Source of the DNA: Megamonas funiformis
GTDB taxonomy: Bacteria > Bacillota > Negativicutes > Selenomonadales > Selenomonadaceae
Assembly: GCF_010669225.1 (NCBI RefSeq)
Contig: NZ_CP048627.1
Coordinates: 186,001-250,000, forward strand
DNA length: 64,000 bases
Reading direction: 5' to 3'
Below are positions 55,770 to 64,000 of the stretch, piece by piece. The number at the start of each line of letters is the position of its first letter. The first letter of the stretch is position 1. The notes beneath the pieces were generated by a model. That model worked only from the letters and a program-made list of their open reading frames with translations, had not been told where the DNA came from and ran no database searches. A program made the translations under genes and the position numbers.

Positions 55770-55854
55770 GAGCAATTTATTTGTATTTTTTATAGGGATA
55801 TTCTATAATGATTATAAGATTATAAATAATATTTATAGATTTTGGGGTGATTTT

Positions 55855-56610
55855 ATGCTAGGTATTGAGCGACGTCGGGAAATAATGAAATTATTAAATC
55901 AGCACCAAAAAGTTTATGTACAAGATTTGAGTAAATTATTTGATGTAACTGATGAAACAATAAGGCGTGATTTAGAAAAATTAGAGCAACAAAATTTAGT
56001 TAAACGTTGTTATGGTGGAGCGGTAATAAATGACCATACAAGTCAAGATATTTCTTTTTTAAAGCGCATAGATATTAATAATAGTAATAAGGTTTATATA
56101 GCTAAAAAAGCTGAACACTTGATTAATGACGGCGATACCTTAATGGTAGATGCAAGCACTACATGTTTAGCATTATTGCGATATTTAAAAGATAAGAAAG
56201 ATTTAACTATAATTACAAATTCTATAAGACTTATAAATGAATTTGTGAATAGTGATTTTAAAATAATTTCAACTGGTGGAGAATTAAGAGCTCATTCTTA
56301 TGCTTTAGTTGGACCTATTGCTTGTGAGACTATAAAAAAATATTATGTAGATACAGTTCTTATTAGTTGTAAGGCTTTAGATATAAAAAAAGGTTTGATG
56401 GAATCAAATGAGCCGGAAAGTATTATTAAACGACAAATGATAGAACAAGCACAAAAAAGTATTTTATTAGCAGATAGTACGAAATTTGATAAAACTGCAT
56501 TTACTAAAACATGTGATTTAGCTCAAATTGACACAATTGTAACGGACAAAGAACCTAATATTGAGTGGTTTGATTATATTAAAGAAAATGATATAAAGTT
56601 GATTTACTAA
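55855..56610 (+). CDS. DeoR-family sugar-phosphate regulator
   Basis: The 251-residue repressor has the DeoR helix-turn-helix (ERRREIMKLLNQHQKVYVQDLSKLFDVTDETIRRDLEKLE) and a sugar-isomerase-like effector domain with DASTTCLALLRYL, TNSIRL and ADSTKFDKTAF. The effector would be a phosphorylated sugar. The next gene, rhaD, converges on it, so they need not be linked, but control of rhamnose/fucose-type genes is possible. Confidence 0.9.
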   Translation: MLGIERRREIMKLLNQHQKVYVQDLSKLFDVTDETIRRDLEKLEQQNLVKRCYGGAVINDHTSQDISFLKRIDINNSNKVYIAKKAEHLINDGDTLMVDASTTCLALLRYLKDKKDLTIITNSIRLINEFVNSDFKIISTGGELRAHSYALVGPIACETIKKYYVDTVLISCKALDIKKGLMESNEPESIIKRQMIEQAQKSILLADSTKFDKTAFTKTCDLAQIDTIVTDKEPNIEWFDYIKENDIKLIY

Positions 56611-56657
56611 AAAAAGCTGTAACAAAAGAGGATATCTCTAATTGTTACAGCTTTTTT
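56611..56657. terminator. Bidirectional terminator
   Basis: AAAAAAGCTGTAACAA and TTGTTACAGCTTTTTT form the stem between the converging deoR-type and rhaD genes. Confidence 0.9.
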
Positions 56658-56664
56658 ATGATAT

Positions 56665-57483
56665 TTATTTTAAGAAAGTTTTATTTAAATTTATTTTAAA
56701 ATCTCTAGCTAAATCAAGGAAATTTTGAGTAGTAATAGTTTGTTTTTTGCCACCCATTGAACGGACTTTTACACAGATTTCAGCAGCTTTTTCCGCAGTA
56801 TCCATAAGACCAAAAGCTTCATCGAAATCTTTACCAGAGCAAAACATACCATGATGAGCCCATACTACAATATTATATTTTTTCATAAGTTCACTTGTAG
56901 CTTTAGCTATTTCGCTACCACCTGGAATCATCCAAGGAACAACACCAATACCCTCAGGGAAAATAACAGGATCTTCTGTTGCCATTTCCCAAAGTTCACG
57001 AGTAAATTCTTTATCGTTTAGTGGTAAAACGAAAGTAAGAGCAATAATGTTAGTTGGATGAGCATGATAAATTACATGATTTTGCCCATTAGTTAAGTCT
57101 TTTTTTATGCTATGGTTCATAAGATGCGTAGGAAATTCACTTGTTGGACGACCACCCTTTTCTAATCCCCAAACGATAGCATAATTTTCACCTTTATCAT
57201 CAATTTTAGCAATACAAATATTATCTTCTGGTTTTAAGATAATATTGCGCATATAGCGACCAGTTCCAGAAACTAAGAAATATTCATTAGCTAAATTAGG
57301 TACACTTACACCAATTGGAATCCAATTAGTAGGTGCTTTTAATTCAGATTTTATTTCTTCGATTTCTTCAGGTTTTATACGATAACTTAGATTGCCACCA
57401 TTGCGTTCATGCCAGCCTTTTTTGAATGCATCGTCAGTAAGACGTATAAATCCTTGAATAAATTCAGCATTAGTAATTAACAT
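56665..57483 (-). CDS. rhaD: Rhamnulose-1-phosphate aldolase
   Basis: The 272-residue class II aldolase splits rhamnulose-1-phosphate into dihydroxyacetone phosphate and lactaldehyde. It aligns well with E. coli RhaD from memory: GWHERNGGNLSYR, YFLVSGTGRYMRN, PTSEFPTHL, zinc ligands in YHAHPTN and AHHGMF, and AFGLMDTAEKAAEI. It is not beside rhaA or rhaB in this window. A ribosome-binding site (AAAGGATATTTT) precedes the ATG. Confidence 0.95.
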   Translation of the reverse strand: MLITNAEFIQGFIRLTDDAFKKGWHERNGGNLSYRIKPEEIEEIKSELKAPTNWIPIGVSVPNLANEYFLVSGTGRYMRNIILKPEDNICIAKIDDKGENYAIVWGLEKGGRPTSEFPTHLMNHSIKKDLTNGQNHVIYHAHPTNIIALTFVLPLNDKEFTRELWEMATEDPVIFPEGIGVVPWMIPGGSEIAKATSELMKKYNIVVWAHHGMFCSGKDFDEAFGLMDTAEKAAEICVKVRSMGGKKQTITTQNFLDLARDFKINLNKTFLK

Positions 57484-57636
57484 AAAATATCCTTTCTTAT
57501 GAGAAAATCTTTATTTTTGTTTATATCTTTATTATTTTTATTATTTTAAATATAATACCACATAAAATCACAATAAACAATAAAATAAAAAATAAGTTTT
57601 CAGTAAAATTTAAAAATAAAATAATTTGAAAAAGTA

Positions 57637-57687
57637 TTGATTTATATATTTTATTGATGTATAATTGAAATTAGAAAACGTTTACTG
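57637..57687 (+). promoter_or_regulatory. galE promoter with LacI-type operator
   Basis: TTGATT (57637-57642) and TATAAT (57660-57665) are 17 bases apart. GAAAACGTTTACTG (57674-57687), a LacI/GalR- or cre-like palindrome with a central CG, lies at the transcription start. The LacI-family gene inside the same cluster is the natural repressor. The rest of the 57484-57745 gap is very AT-rich. Confidence 0.7.
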
Positions 57688-57745
57688 TTATATAGAAAAT
57701 TAATCAAAAATATTAATAATATTATTTTCTTAGGAGGATTTTAAA

Positions 57746-58735
57746 ATGGCAGTTTTAGTATGTGGTGGAGCAGGTTATATCGGCTCTCATATGGTTTATG
57801 AACTTATCAATAATGGTGAAGATGTTGTTGTAATCGATAATCTTGAAACAGGTCATTTAGCTTCTGTTCATGAAAAAGCAAAATTTTATAAAGGCGATAT
57901 CCGCAATATGGCAGACCTTGATAAAGTTTTTACAGAAAATGACATTGAAGCAATTATTCATTTTGCTGCAAATTCTCTTGTTGGTGAAAGTATGCAAGTT
58001 CCTTTAAAATATTTCAACAACAACACTTGCGGTATGGAAGTTCTTCTTGAAGCTATGGTTAAATATGATGTTAAGAAAATCGTATTCTCTTCCACTGCTG
58101 CAACTTATGGTGAACCAAAACGTGTGCCTATTTTAGAAACTGATGAAACAAATCCTACTAATCCATATGGTGAATCCAAACGCATGATGGAAAAAATGAT
58201 GAAATGGGTAGATATGGCTAACGGTATTAAATATGTATCCTTACGTTATTTCAACGTAGCAGGTGCTGTTGAAGATGGTCATATTGGTGAAGCTCATACA
58301 ACAGAAACTCACTTAATTCCAATCATTTTACAAGTTCCACTTGGTAAACGCGATCACATCACTGTATTTGGTACAGATTATCCAACAGCTGATGGTACTT
58401 GTATCCGTGACTATGTACATGTAATGGACTTAGCAGATGCACATATGAAAGCTCTTAACTATTTACGTGAAGGTAATGAAAGCAATATCTTCAATTTAGG
58501 TACTGGTGAAGGCTTCTCTGTAAAAGAAATGATCGATGCTGCTGAAAAAGCTACAGGCTTAAAAATTAAAGTAGAATATGGTCAACGCCGTGCTGGTGAC
58601 CCTGCTCGCTTAATTGCTTCTAGTGAAAAAGCTCAAAAAATCCTTAACTGGCATCCAAAATATACAAGTATGGAAGAAATTATCAAAACTGCTTGGAAAT
58701 GGCATCAAGCTCATCCAAACGGATATGAAGACTAA
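57746..58735 (+). CDS. galE: UDP-glucose 4-epimerase
   Basis: The 329-residue Rossmann enzyme interconverts UDP-galactose and UDP-glucose. [16 protein letters not shown], the active-site Ser/Tyr/Lys ([23 protein letters not shown]) and [10 protein letters not shown] are all present. Ribosome-binding site AGGAGG precedes the ATG. First gene of the gal operon. Confidence 0.97.
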   Translation: MAVLVCGGAGYIGSHMVYELINNGEDVVVIDNLETGHLASVHEKAKFYKGDIRNMADLDKVFTENDIEAIIHFAANSLVGESMQVPLKYFNNNTCGMEVLLEAMVKYDVKKIVFSSTAATYGEPKRVPILETDETNPTNPYGESKRMMEKMMKWVDMANGIKYVSLRYFNVAGAVEDGHIGEAHTTETHLIPIILQVPLGKRDHITVFGTDYPTADGTCIRDYVHVMDLADAHMKALNYLREGNESNIFNLGTGEGFSVKEMIDAAEKATGLKIKVEYGQRRAGDPARLIASSEKAQKILNWHPKYTSMEEIIKTAWKWHQAHPNGYED

Positions 58736-58771
58736 TTTTGGGGTTTAGTTAATAAAAGGGGATTTTTAATA

Positions 58772-60268
58772 ATGGATATGAATTTACAAATAAATCGTTT
58801 GTTAAACTTTGCTCTACAACAAGGTCTTATTGCACCAGAAGATAAATACTATAGTGCAAACTTACTTTTAGATTTATTAGGTGTAGATGAGTTTGAAGTT
58901 GTAGAAGTAGATGAAACATTACCAATAGCTCATGATATTTTAGAAAATATGTTAGATTATGCTGTAGAAAAAGGTCTTTGTGAAGATACTGTAACTCAGC
59001 GTGATTTATTTGATACTCGTATCATGAACTGCGTAATGCCTCGTCCTTCTGAAGTTGTAGGCAATTTCAAAAAAATATACGAAAAATCAAAAGTTCAAGC
59101 TACTGATTATTTCTATAAAACAAGTATTGCTTCTAATTATATTCGTAAAGATCGTATTGATAAAAATATTATTTGGAAAGCAAATACTGAATATGGTGAT
59201 TTAGATATCACAATTAACTTATCTAAACCAGAAAAAGATCCAAGAGATATTGCTAAAGCAAAACTTGTAAAATCTTCTTCTTATCCAAAATGCTTACTTT
59301 GTCGTGAAAATGAAGGTTATGCAGGTCATGCAAATCATCCAGCTCGTCAAACACATAGATTAATTCCTATGGATTTTGAAGGTCATCAATGGTTTATGCA
59401 ATATTCCCCATACACTTATTACAATGAACACTGCATTTTATTAAATTCCTTGCATGTACCAATGAAAGTTTGCCGTGCTACTTTTGAAAACTTATTAAAC
59501 TTTGTGGATTATTTACCACACTATTTCTTAGGTTCTAATGCAGATTTACCAATCGTTGGTGGTTCTATTTTATCTCATGACCATTATCAAGGTGGACATT
59601 ATACATTCGCTATGGAAAAAGCTCCAATCGAAGAAACTTTCAATATCGAAGGTTTTGATAATGTTACTGTTGGTCGTGTAAAATGGCCTATGTCTGTAAT
59701 TCGTGCAGCTTCTTCTAATAAACAGGATTTAATTAATTTTGCTGTACATGTATTAGATGCATGGCGTGGATATTCTGACGCAAGTGTAGATATCTTAGCT
59801 GAAAGCGATGGACAACCACATAATACAATTACTCCAATTGCTCGCGTTCGTGATGGTAAATATGAATTAGATTTAGTTTTACGTAACAACCGTACAACTG
59901 AAGAATATCCATTAGGTATTTTCCATCCACATGATGAAGTTCATCATATTAAAAAAGAAAATATCGGCTTAATTGAAGTAATGGGTCTTGCAGTACTTCC
60001 AGCTCGTTTAAAAGACGAATTAGCAAAAGTAAAAGAATGCTTTATCGCTGGTAAAGAAGATATTAGTGATGATGAACAAATCGCTAAACATGCAGATTGG
60101 TACAAAGAAATTCGTGCAAAATACACAGATATTAAAGCTGAAGAAGTTGAAGATATGCTTAAATTAGAAGTAGGTAAAATCTTTATGGTTGTATTACTTC
60201 ATGCAGGCGTATTCAAACGCAATATACAAGGTATTCAAGCTTTCAATAAATTTGTAGCAACTTTATAA
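58772..60268 (+). CDS. galT: Galactose-1-phosphate uridylyltransferase (class II)
   Basis: The 498-residue enzyme is the long Firmicute-type GalT (GalT2). It transfers UMP between UDP-glucose and galactose-1-phosphate. The HIT-type active site is SILSHDHYQGGHYTF, with CRENEGYAGHANHPARQ and NEHCIL earlier. It follows galE by 36 bases. Confidence 0.96.
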   Translation: MDMNLQINRLLNFALQQGLIAPEDKYYSANLLLDLLGVDEFEVVEVDETLPIAHDILENMLDYAVEKGLCEDTVTQRDLFDTRIMNCVMPRPSEVVGNFKKIYEKSKVQATDYFYKTSIASNYIRKDRIDKNIIWKANTEYGDLDITINLSKPEKDPRDIAKAKLVKSSSYPKCLLCRENEGYAGHANHPARQTHRLIPMDFEGHQWFMQYSPYTYYNEHCILLNSLHVPMKVCRATFENLLNFVDYLPHYFLGSNADLPIVGGSILSHDHYQGGHYTFAMEKAPIEETFNIEGFDNVTVGRVKWPMSVIRAASSNKQDLINFAVHVLDAWRGYSDASVDILAESDGQPHNTITPIARVRDGKYELDLVLRNNRTTEEYPLGIFHPHDEVHHIKKENIGLIEVMGLAVLPARLKDELAKVKECFIAGKEDISDDEQIAKHADWYKEIRAKYTDIKAEEVEDMLKLEVGKIFMVVLLHAGVFKRNIQGIQAFNKFVATL

Positions 60269-60279
60269 TTTTAATAATT

Positions 60280-60310
60280 ATGCCATCTATAAATTTTATA
60301 GATGGCATAT
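60280..60310 (+). terminator. Hairpin between galT and the lacI-type gene
   Basis: TATGCCATCTATAAA and TTTATAGATGGCATA form a 15-bp stem with almost no loop. The T-run is weak (TATTTAAT), so it may be a partial terminator that lowers transcription into the regulator. Confidence 0.7.
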
Positions 60311-60391
60311 ATTTAATCAAGAAAATATTGAAAATATAGAAATAATATATTATTATATTTTAATATATTATTTTAATAAGGATTGAAGACA

Positions 60392-61423
60392 ATGAAGTCA
60401 ACTACGATAATTGATGTAGCCAAAAAGGCACAAGTATCAGTAGCAACGGTATCCCGTGTAGTAAATGGTAATTATCCAGTAAAAGAAGCTACGAAGAAGA
60501 AAGTTTTAGAAGCAATAAAAGATTTAGAATACATTCCAAACATTCAAGCAAGAGAATTAAATACACAACATTCTTCAATAATTGGAATTATTGTGCCTAG
60601 TCTATTTAATACTTTTTTTGCTGAAGTTGTAAGTGGAATAGAAAGTTTTTCAACAAGTAGTGGCTATTCGTTATTGTTGACTTACACAAAAGATGACCCT
60701 ATCTGTGAAAAAGAATGTATGAATGAATTACTGATGCGAAATGTGTCAGGAATAATAAATATTAGTCCAAATACGGAACGTGTGGATAGTAGTTTTTTTG
60801 ACCAGATGGCATCTAGGATACCGCTGGTATTTATTAACTCATATATAAAACGTCCAGCTATTTCTTATGTATATAATGATGAACGTATAGGTACCAAAAT
60901 TGCCTTAGAACATTTAGTATCATTAGGTCATCAAAATATTTGTTTCGTTCGTGGTGAACGAAGCGATTCTTATGAGTTTAAAGAAGATGTATATATTGAA
61001 TTTATGAAGAAAATGGGTTGTTATAATCCAGAAAATATCATAAATGTTAGTGCGGGTAATAGTATAGATACAGTAGAGTTGACTGCTAAAAAGATTGTAG
61101 AATTTTTGCCTAATCGAAAAGATGTTACAGCATTTTTTTGTTGTAATGATTTGATGGGTGTCGGTGCAGTCAATGCTTGTAGACGTTTAAATTTAAAAAT
61201 TCCAGAAGACATATCTATTATGGGATATGATAATGTCTCACTAAGTCATTTTATTGAGCCAAAACTTACGACAATGGACCAAAATATGATGACTTTAGGA
61301 TGGACAGCGGCTAGTTTATTAATGGAAAAAATAGCTAGTGATAATAAAACAAGCAGACAAGTTGTATTACAAAATACTTTAGTCTTACGTGATACTACAG
61401 GTCCTTGTAAAACAAATAAATAA
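60392..61423 (+). CDS. LacI/GalR-family repressor
   Basis: The 343-residue protein has the LacI helix-turn-helix with hinge (TTIIDVAKKAQVSVATVSRVVNG...LEYIPNIQAREL) and a periplasmic-binding-protein-like effector domain (IIGIIVPSLFNTFFAEVVSGIE, GYDNVSLSHFIEPKLTTMDQ). It is flanked by gal genes, so it probably senses galactose or a derivative. ATG 60392 follows AAGGATTG; a TTG at 60383 is possible. Confidence 0.92.
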   Translation: MKSTTIIDVAKKAQVSVATVSRVVNGNYPVKEATKKKVLEAIKDLEYIPNIQARELNTQHSSIIGIIVPSLFNTFFAEVVSGIESFSTSSGYSLLLTYTKDDPICEKECMNELLMRNVSGIINISPNTERVDSSFFDQMASRIPLVFINSYIKRPAISYVYNDERIGTKIALEHLVSLGHQNICFVRGERSDSYEFKEDVYIEFMKKMGCYNPENIINVSAGNSIDTVELTAKKIVEFLPNRKDVTAFFCCNDLMGVGAVNACRRLNLKIPEDISIMGYDNVSLSHFIEPKLTTMDQNMMTLGWTAASLLMEKIASDNKTSRQVVLQNTLVLRDTTGPCKTNK

Positions 61424-61437
61424 AAGAGGTAAGAAAA

Positions 61438-62481
61438 ATGGCAGTAGTAAAAAGTGAATTTGGTGTAGCTTCTACAGGGGAACAGGTTTATAAATTTAAA
61501 ATTGAAAACTCCAAAGGCGAATATGTAAGCATTATTAATTATGGTTGCACTATTCAAGCTATTGTAGTTGAAGGCAAAGATGGTAAATTACATGATGTAG
61601 TTTTAGGTTATGACACTGTAAAAGGCTATGAAGAAGGAACATTCTTCTATGGTGCATTCATTGGTCGTTGCGGTAATCGTATAGCTAATGGTAAATTTAC
61701 TTTAAATGGAAAAACTTATGAATTAGAAACAAATAATGGAGCAAATCATTTACATGGTGGCTCTAATGGTTTTGATAAAAAAGTTTATAGCGATTTCACA
61801 ATTGGCGAAAATAGCGTATCTTTAAGACGTACATCTCCAGATGGTGAAGCTAATTATCCAGGAAACTTAGATGTAGAAGTAATTTATACTTTTGATGATA
61901 ATGCTTGCTTACGCATTGATTATAAAGCTAAAACTGATGCAGACACTGTAGTTAACTTAACAAATCACAGCTATTTCAATTTAGCTGGTGAAGGCAGTGG
62001 CAGTGTTTATGATCAAACATTGAAATTAGATTGCCCAGCAATGATTCCAACTGATGCAGGATTAATCCCAACTGGTGAAATTCGTCCAATTACAAAAGGT
62101 GATGTATTTGACTTTAGTGAAGCTAAACCTATCGGTCAGGATATAGACAAAGATGATGAACGTTTAGTTATTGCTGCTGGTTATGACCATACAGTATTAT
62201 TACCAGAACATGATGGTTTATATACTTTTGCACAAGCTAAATCTGAAAAAACTGGTATTATTATGGACGTAGCTACAACAATGCCAGGTGCACAGTTCTA
62301 TTCTGCAAACTTCTTAGAAGGAAAACCAGGTAAACAAGGTCATATTTACAATCGTCGTGATGCTTTCTGCATTGAAACTCAATATGTACCAAATGCTGTA
62401 AATTGTGATAAATTTGCCTCTCCAGTATTGAAAGCAGGACAAGAAACTCATACTGTTACAACATATACTTTTAGTAAATAA
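61438..62481 (+). CDS. galM: Aldose 1-epimerase (galactose mutarotase)
   Basis: The 347-residue enzyme interconverts alpha and beta galactose before phosphorylation. The family motifs are GRCGNRIANGKF, ANHLHGG, NLTNHSYFNL (general acid His) and the C-terminal FCIETQYVPNAVN (base Glu). Last gene of the gal cluster; no galK is visible in the window. Confidence 0.95.
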   Translation: MAVVKSEFGVASTGEQVYKFKIENSKGEYVSIINYGCTIQAIVVEGKDGKLHDVVLGYDTVKGYEEGTFFYGAFIGRCGNRIANGKFTLNGKTYELETNNGANHLHGGSNGFDKKVYSDFTIGENSVSLRRTSPDGEANYPGNLDVEVIYTFDDNACLRIDYKAKTDADTVVNLTNHSYFNLAGEGSGSVYDQTLKLDCPAMIPTDAGLIPTGEIRPITKGDVFDFSEAKPIGQDIDKDDERLVIAAGYDHTVLLPEHDGLYTFAQAKSEKTGIIMDVATTMPGAQFYSANFLEGKPGKQGHIYNRRDAFCIETQYVPNAVNCDKFASPVLKAGQETHTVTTYTFSK

Positions 62482-62499
62482 TTATATCGAATATAAAAA

Positions 62500-62532
62500 T
62501 ACACTTATGTGATTACATAAGTGTATTTTTTT
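62500..62532 (+). terminator. Terminator of galM
   Basis: ACACTTATGT and ACATAAGTGT form a 10-bp stem with a 4-base loop, followed by eight Ts. The hairpin overlaps the last codons of the AraC-type remnant on the other strand. Confidence 0.9.
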
Positions 62533-62634
62533 TAGTTGCGGAAAAATCATAAATAGTTTGTAGTGTATCATAGTGAATAGATTGTTTTCTAAAGGTATTA
62601 GGCGTGATACCTTTTAAATTTTTAAATACTTTAC
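62513..62634 (-). pseudogene. C-terminal remnant of an AraC-family regulator
   Basis: On the minus strand 40 codons remain, starting GKVFKNLKGITPNTFRKQ and ending at TAA 62513-62515. GKVFKNLKGITPNTFRK is the second helix-turn-helix end of AraC-family proteins (consensus FxRxFKxxxGxTPxxYR). The upstream part is cut off by the IS200/IS605 element that begins near 62635. The rest of the gene may lie beyond the window. Confidence 0.8.
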
Positions 62635-62752
62635 CAAATGCGAGCGTAAAGCCCCTAAATTTATTTATGAGGATATAAGCTCGCTAAAAAACAATGATTC
62701 GATATCATTGTTTTTTATTGTATTATATTTTTAATAGTTATATAATGTTTTT

Positions 62753-63148
62753 ATGAAATATAAATCAAATAATAATATAGTATATTCTTGTAAGTATCAT
62801 GTAGTATTTTGTCCTAAATATCGTAGAAAAGTGTTGAACAATGGTGTTGATGAACGATTAAAGGAGTTGATTAATAATATTTGTCAGGAGCTTCACGTCG
62901 ATTTAATCGAGATGGAAGTAATGCCAGACCATGTTCATTTGCTTTTAGAAGTTGATCCACAATTTGGTATACATAAAGTTGTTAAACGAATAAAAGGAAT
63001 ATCTTCAAGAATACTTCGAGAAGAATTTTCATGGTTAAAATCAAGGCTACCAACATTGTGGACAAATTCATATTTTGTATCTACAGTTGGTGGAGCACCA
63101 ATATCAATTATTAAACAGTATATAGAAAGTCAAAAGCGTTCAGAATAA
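62753..63148 (+). CDS. tnpA: IS200-type transposase TnpA (Y1 HUH)
   Basis: The 131-residue single-strand transposase has the HUH motif PDHVHLLLEV and a catalytic Tyr in IIKQYIESQ. It excises the element as a single-stranded circle and inserts it after its target motif. The length and motifs are normal, so it looks active. It could act in trans on elements with matching ends. Confidence 0.95.
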   Translation: MKYKSNNNIVYSCKYHVVFCPKYRRKVLNNGVDERLKELINNICQELHVDLIEMEVMPDHVHLLLEVDPQFGIHKVVKRIKGISSRILREEFSWLKSRLPTLWTNSYFVSTVGGAPISIIKQYIESQKRSE

Positions 63149-63176
63149 ATAAATGATAAAAAGGCAGGTGATTGTA

Positions 63177-64000
63177 GTGAAGACATATTGTTTTAAATTG
63201 TATAAGGCAAAAAGGAATAAAAAACTTCATAAAGTTATTAATATAGCTGGAATTATCTACAATCACTGTATTGCTTTGCATAAAAGATATTATCGTTTAT
63301 TTAAAAAATCTCTTAATATCTATAAGCTTCAAAAACATTTAACTAAACTTAAGAAAATAGGTAAATTTAGCTATTTTAAAGAAGTAGGTTCGCAAGCTAT
63401 TCAAGATATAACTCAAAGAATAGACCGTGCTTATAAATTGTTTTTTAGAAATTTAAAACATAAAATTCGTACAGCACCACCATCTTTTAAAAAGATACGA
63501 AAATATAAATCATTCACGCTCAAACAAGCTGGTTGGAAGCTTTTAAAGGGTAATATTATAGAAATTAATAAACAAAAATACAAATATTTTAAAAGTAGAG
63601 ATATTGAAGGAATAGTTAAAACAATAACAATTAAACGTGATACTTTAGGTGATATATATCTTTATTTTGTTTGTGAAACTAACGAGAATAAAGTTTTAGC
63701 AAGAACAGGTAAAAGCGTCGGCTATGACTTTGGACTTAAACAGTTTTTAACTGCATCGGATAATGAAGATATAAAAGCACCTTTATTTTTTAAACAAAAT
63801 GCTAATGATATAAAAAAAGCTAATAGAATATTATCTAGAAAAAAGAAAGGTTCAAATCATCGTAGATTAGCAAAAATAGCTCTTGCTAGATTGCATAAGA
63901 AAATATCTAATCAACGTAAAGATTTTCATTTTAAATTAGCAAATAAAATTTGTAGTGAATATGCTTTAATCTGCATAGAAGATTTGAATATAAAAGGAAT
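63177..64000 (+). CDS. tnpB: TnpB of the IS200/IS605 element (5' part)
   Basis: A frame from GTG 63177 (after AGGTGATT) runs open to the window end, 274 codons. It begins MKTYCFKLYKAKRNKKL; RuvC-I Asp is in SVGYDFGLKQFLTAS and RuvC-II Glu in LICIEDLNIKG. The zinc finger and RuvC-III lie beyond the window. It is clearly different in sequence from the IStron TnpB. The partner tnpA is 28 bases upstream. Confidence 0.93.
   Translation, partial: MKTYCFKLYKAKRNKKLHKVINIAGIIYNHCIALHKRYYRLFKKSLNIYKLQKHLTKLKKIGKFSYFKEVGSQAIQDITQRIDRAYKLFFRNLKHKIRTAPPSFKKIRKYKSFTLKQAGWKLLKGNIIEINKQKYKYFKSRDIEGIVKTITIKRDTLGDIYLYFVCETNENKVLARTGKSVGYDFGLKQFLTASDNEDIKAPLFFKQNANDIKKANRILSRKKKGSNHRRLAKIALARLHKKISNQRKDFHFKLANKICSEYALICIEDLNIKG

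Larger units (their letters stand above)
62635..64000 (+). mobile_element. IS200/IS605-family element, right end beyond the window
   Basis: The element follows CTTTAC (62629-62634) and has an imperfect hairpin GCGAGC...GCTCGC near its left end (62640-62684), as TnpA recognises. It encodes TnpA and TnpB in one direction. A second short hairpin (AACAATGAT/ATCATTGTT, about 62690-62712) precedes tnpA. Left boundary is inferred from where AraC homology stops; TTTAC-like pentamers are typical insertion motifs of the family. It is cut by the window end. Confidence 0.85.

Noticed and set aside
55855-57483. DeoR gene and rhaD as one rhamnose operon
   Set aside because: They converge on a shared terminator, so they are separate transcripts; a regulatory link is only possible.
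61246-61557. 103-codon minus-strand frame across the lacI-galM junction
   Set aside because: Antisense to two well-supported genes, with no ribosome-binding site.

Overview
The window is AT-rich, compactly coded bacterial chromosome. Gene content and leader types suggest a Gram-negative Firmicute of the class Negativicutes (Selenomonadaceae; Megamonas-like is my best guess, an inference and not a database result). The supporting features are T-box leaders, a PRD-type mannitol regulator, the class II GalT, ECF transporters, cydABDC, an ATP synthase operon with AtpI, and many short intergenic bidirectional terminators. There is no CRISPR array, no rRNA and only one tRNA.

Layout. 1-3.3 kb: a dihydrolipoamide dehydrogenase gene split after codon 5 by an IStron, a chimera of a group I self-splicing intron and a TnpB-encoding IS605-type element. 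3.3-7 kb (minus): T-box-controlled lrp/aminotransferase pair, then a phosphate transporter with its PhoU-like partner. 7-11.5 kb: single-chain purL and a small secreted protein. 11.6-17.5 kb (minus): dicarboxylate-type symporter, larE-larC2-larB nickel-cofactor genes (larC1 missing, a MITE-like palindrome in its place), dedA, a manganese-riboswitch-controlled GDT1-family exporter and a GNAT acetyltransferase. 17.6-25.8 kb: MscS channel and the atpIBEFHAGDC operon. 25.8-32.6 kb: YhcH protein, cold-shock protein, CstA transporter, an IS3-family insertion inside a terminator, deoD, thiC with TPP riboswitch, tRNA-Arg. 32.6-37 kb: secreted protein, PhoR/PhoB-type two-component system, 6S RNA. 37-42.4 kb: mannitol operon mtlR-mtlA-mtlD. 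42.4-45.6 kb: glycerate kinase, enoyl-CoA hydratase and small proteins. 45.7-48.8 kb: an ECF transporter whose substrate-binding membrane component is fused to an ATPase, behind a T-box leader with a probable Trp specifier. 48.8-55.8 kb: hydrolase and cydABDC. 55.8-62.5 kb: DeoR regulator, rhaD and the Leloir galactose genes galE-galT-lacI-galM. 62.6-64 kb: an IS200/IS605 element (tnpA, partial tnpB) inserted into a truncated AraC-type gene.

Metabolically the window serves a sugar- and polyol-fermenting anaerobe that keeps a high-affinity oxidase (cytochrome bd). RNA-based control is prominent: two T-boxes, TPP and Mn riboswitches, 6S RNA and a self-splicing intron.

The most interesting locus is the IStron in lpdA. 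Splicing from U117 to the terminal G at 1911 would restore the reading frame exactly, while the same 3' end forms the guide-RNA scaffold of TnpB. Second in interest are the ECF S-component/ATPase fusion with its T-box and the lar operon that has lost larC1.
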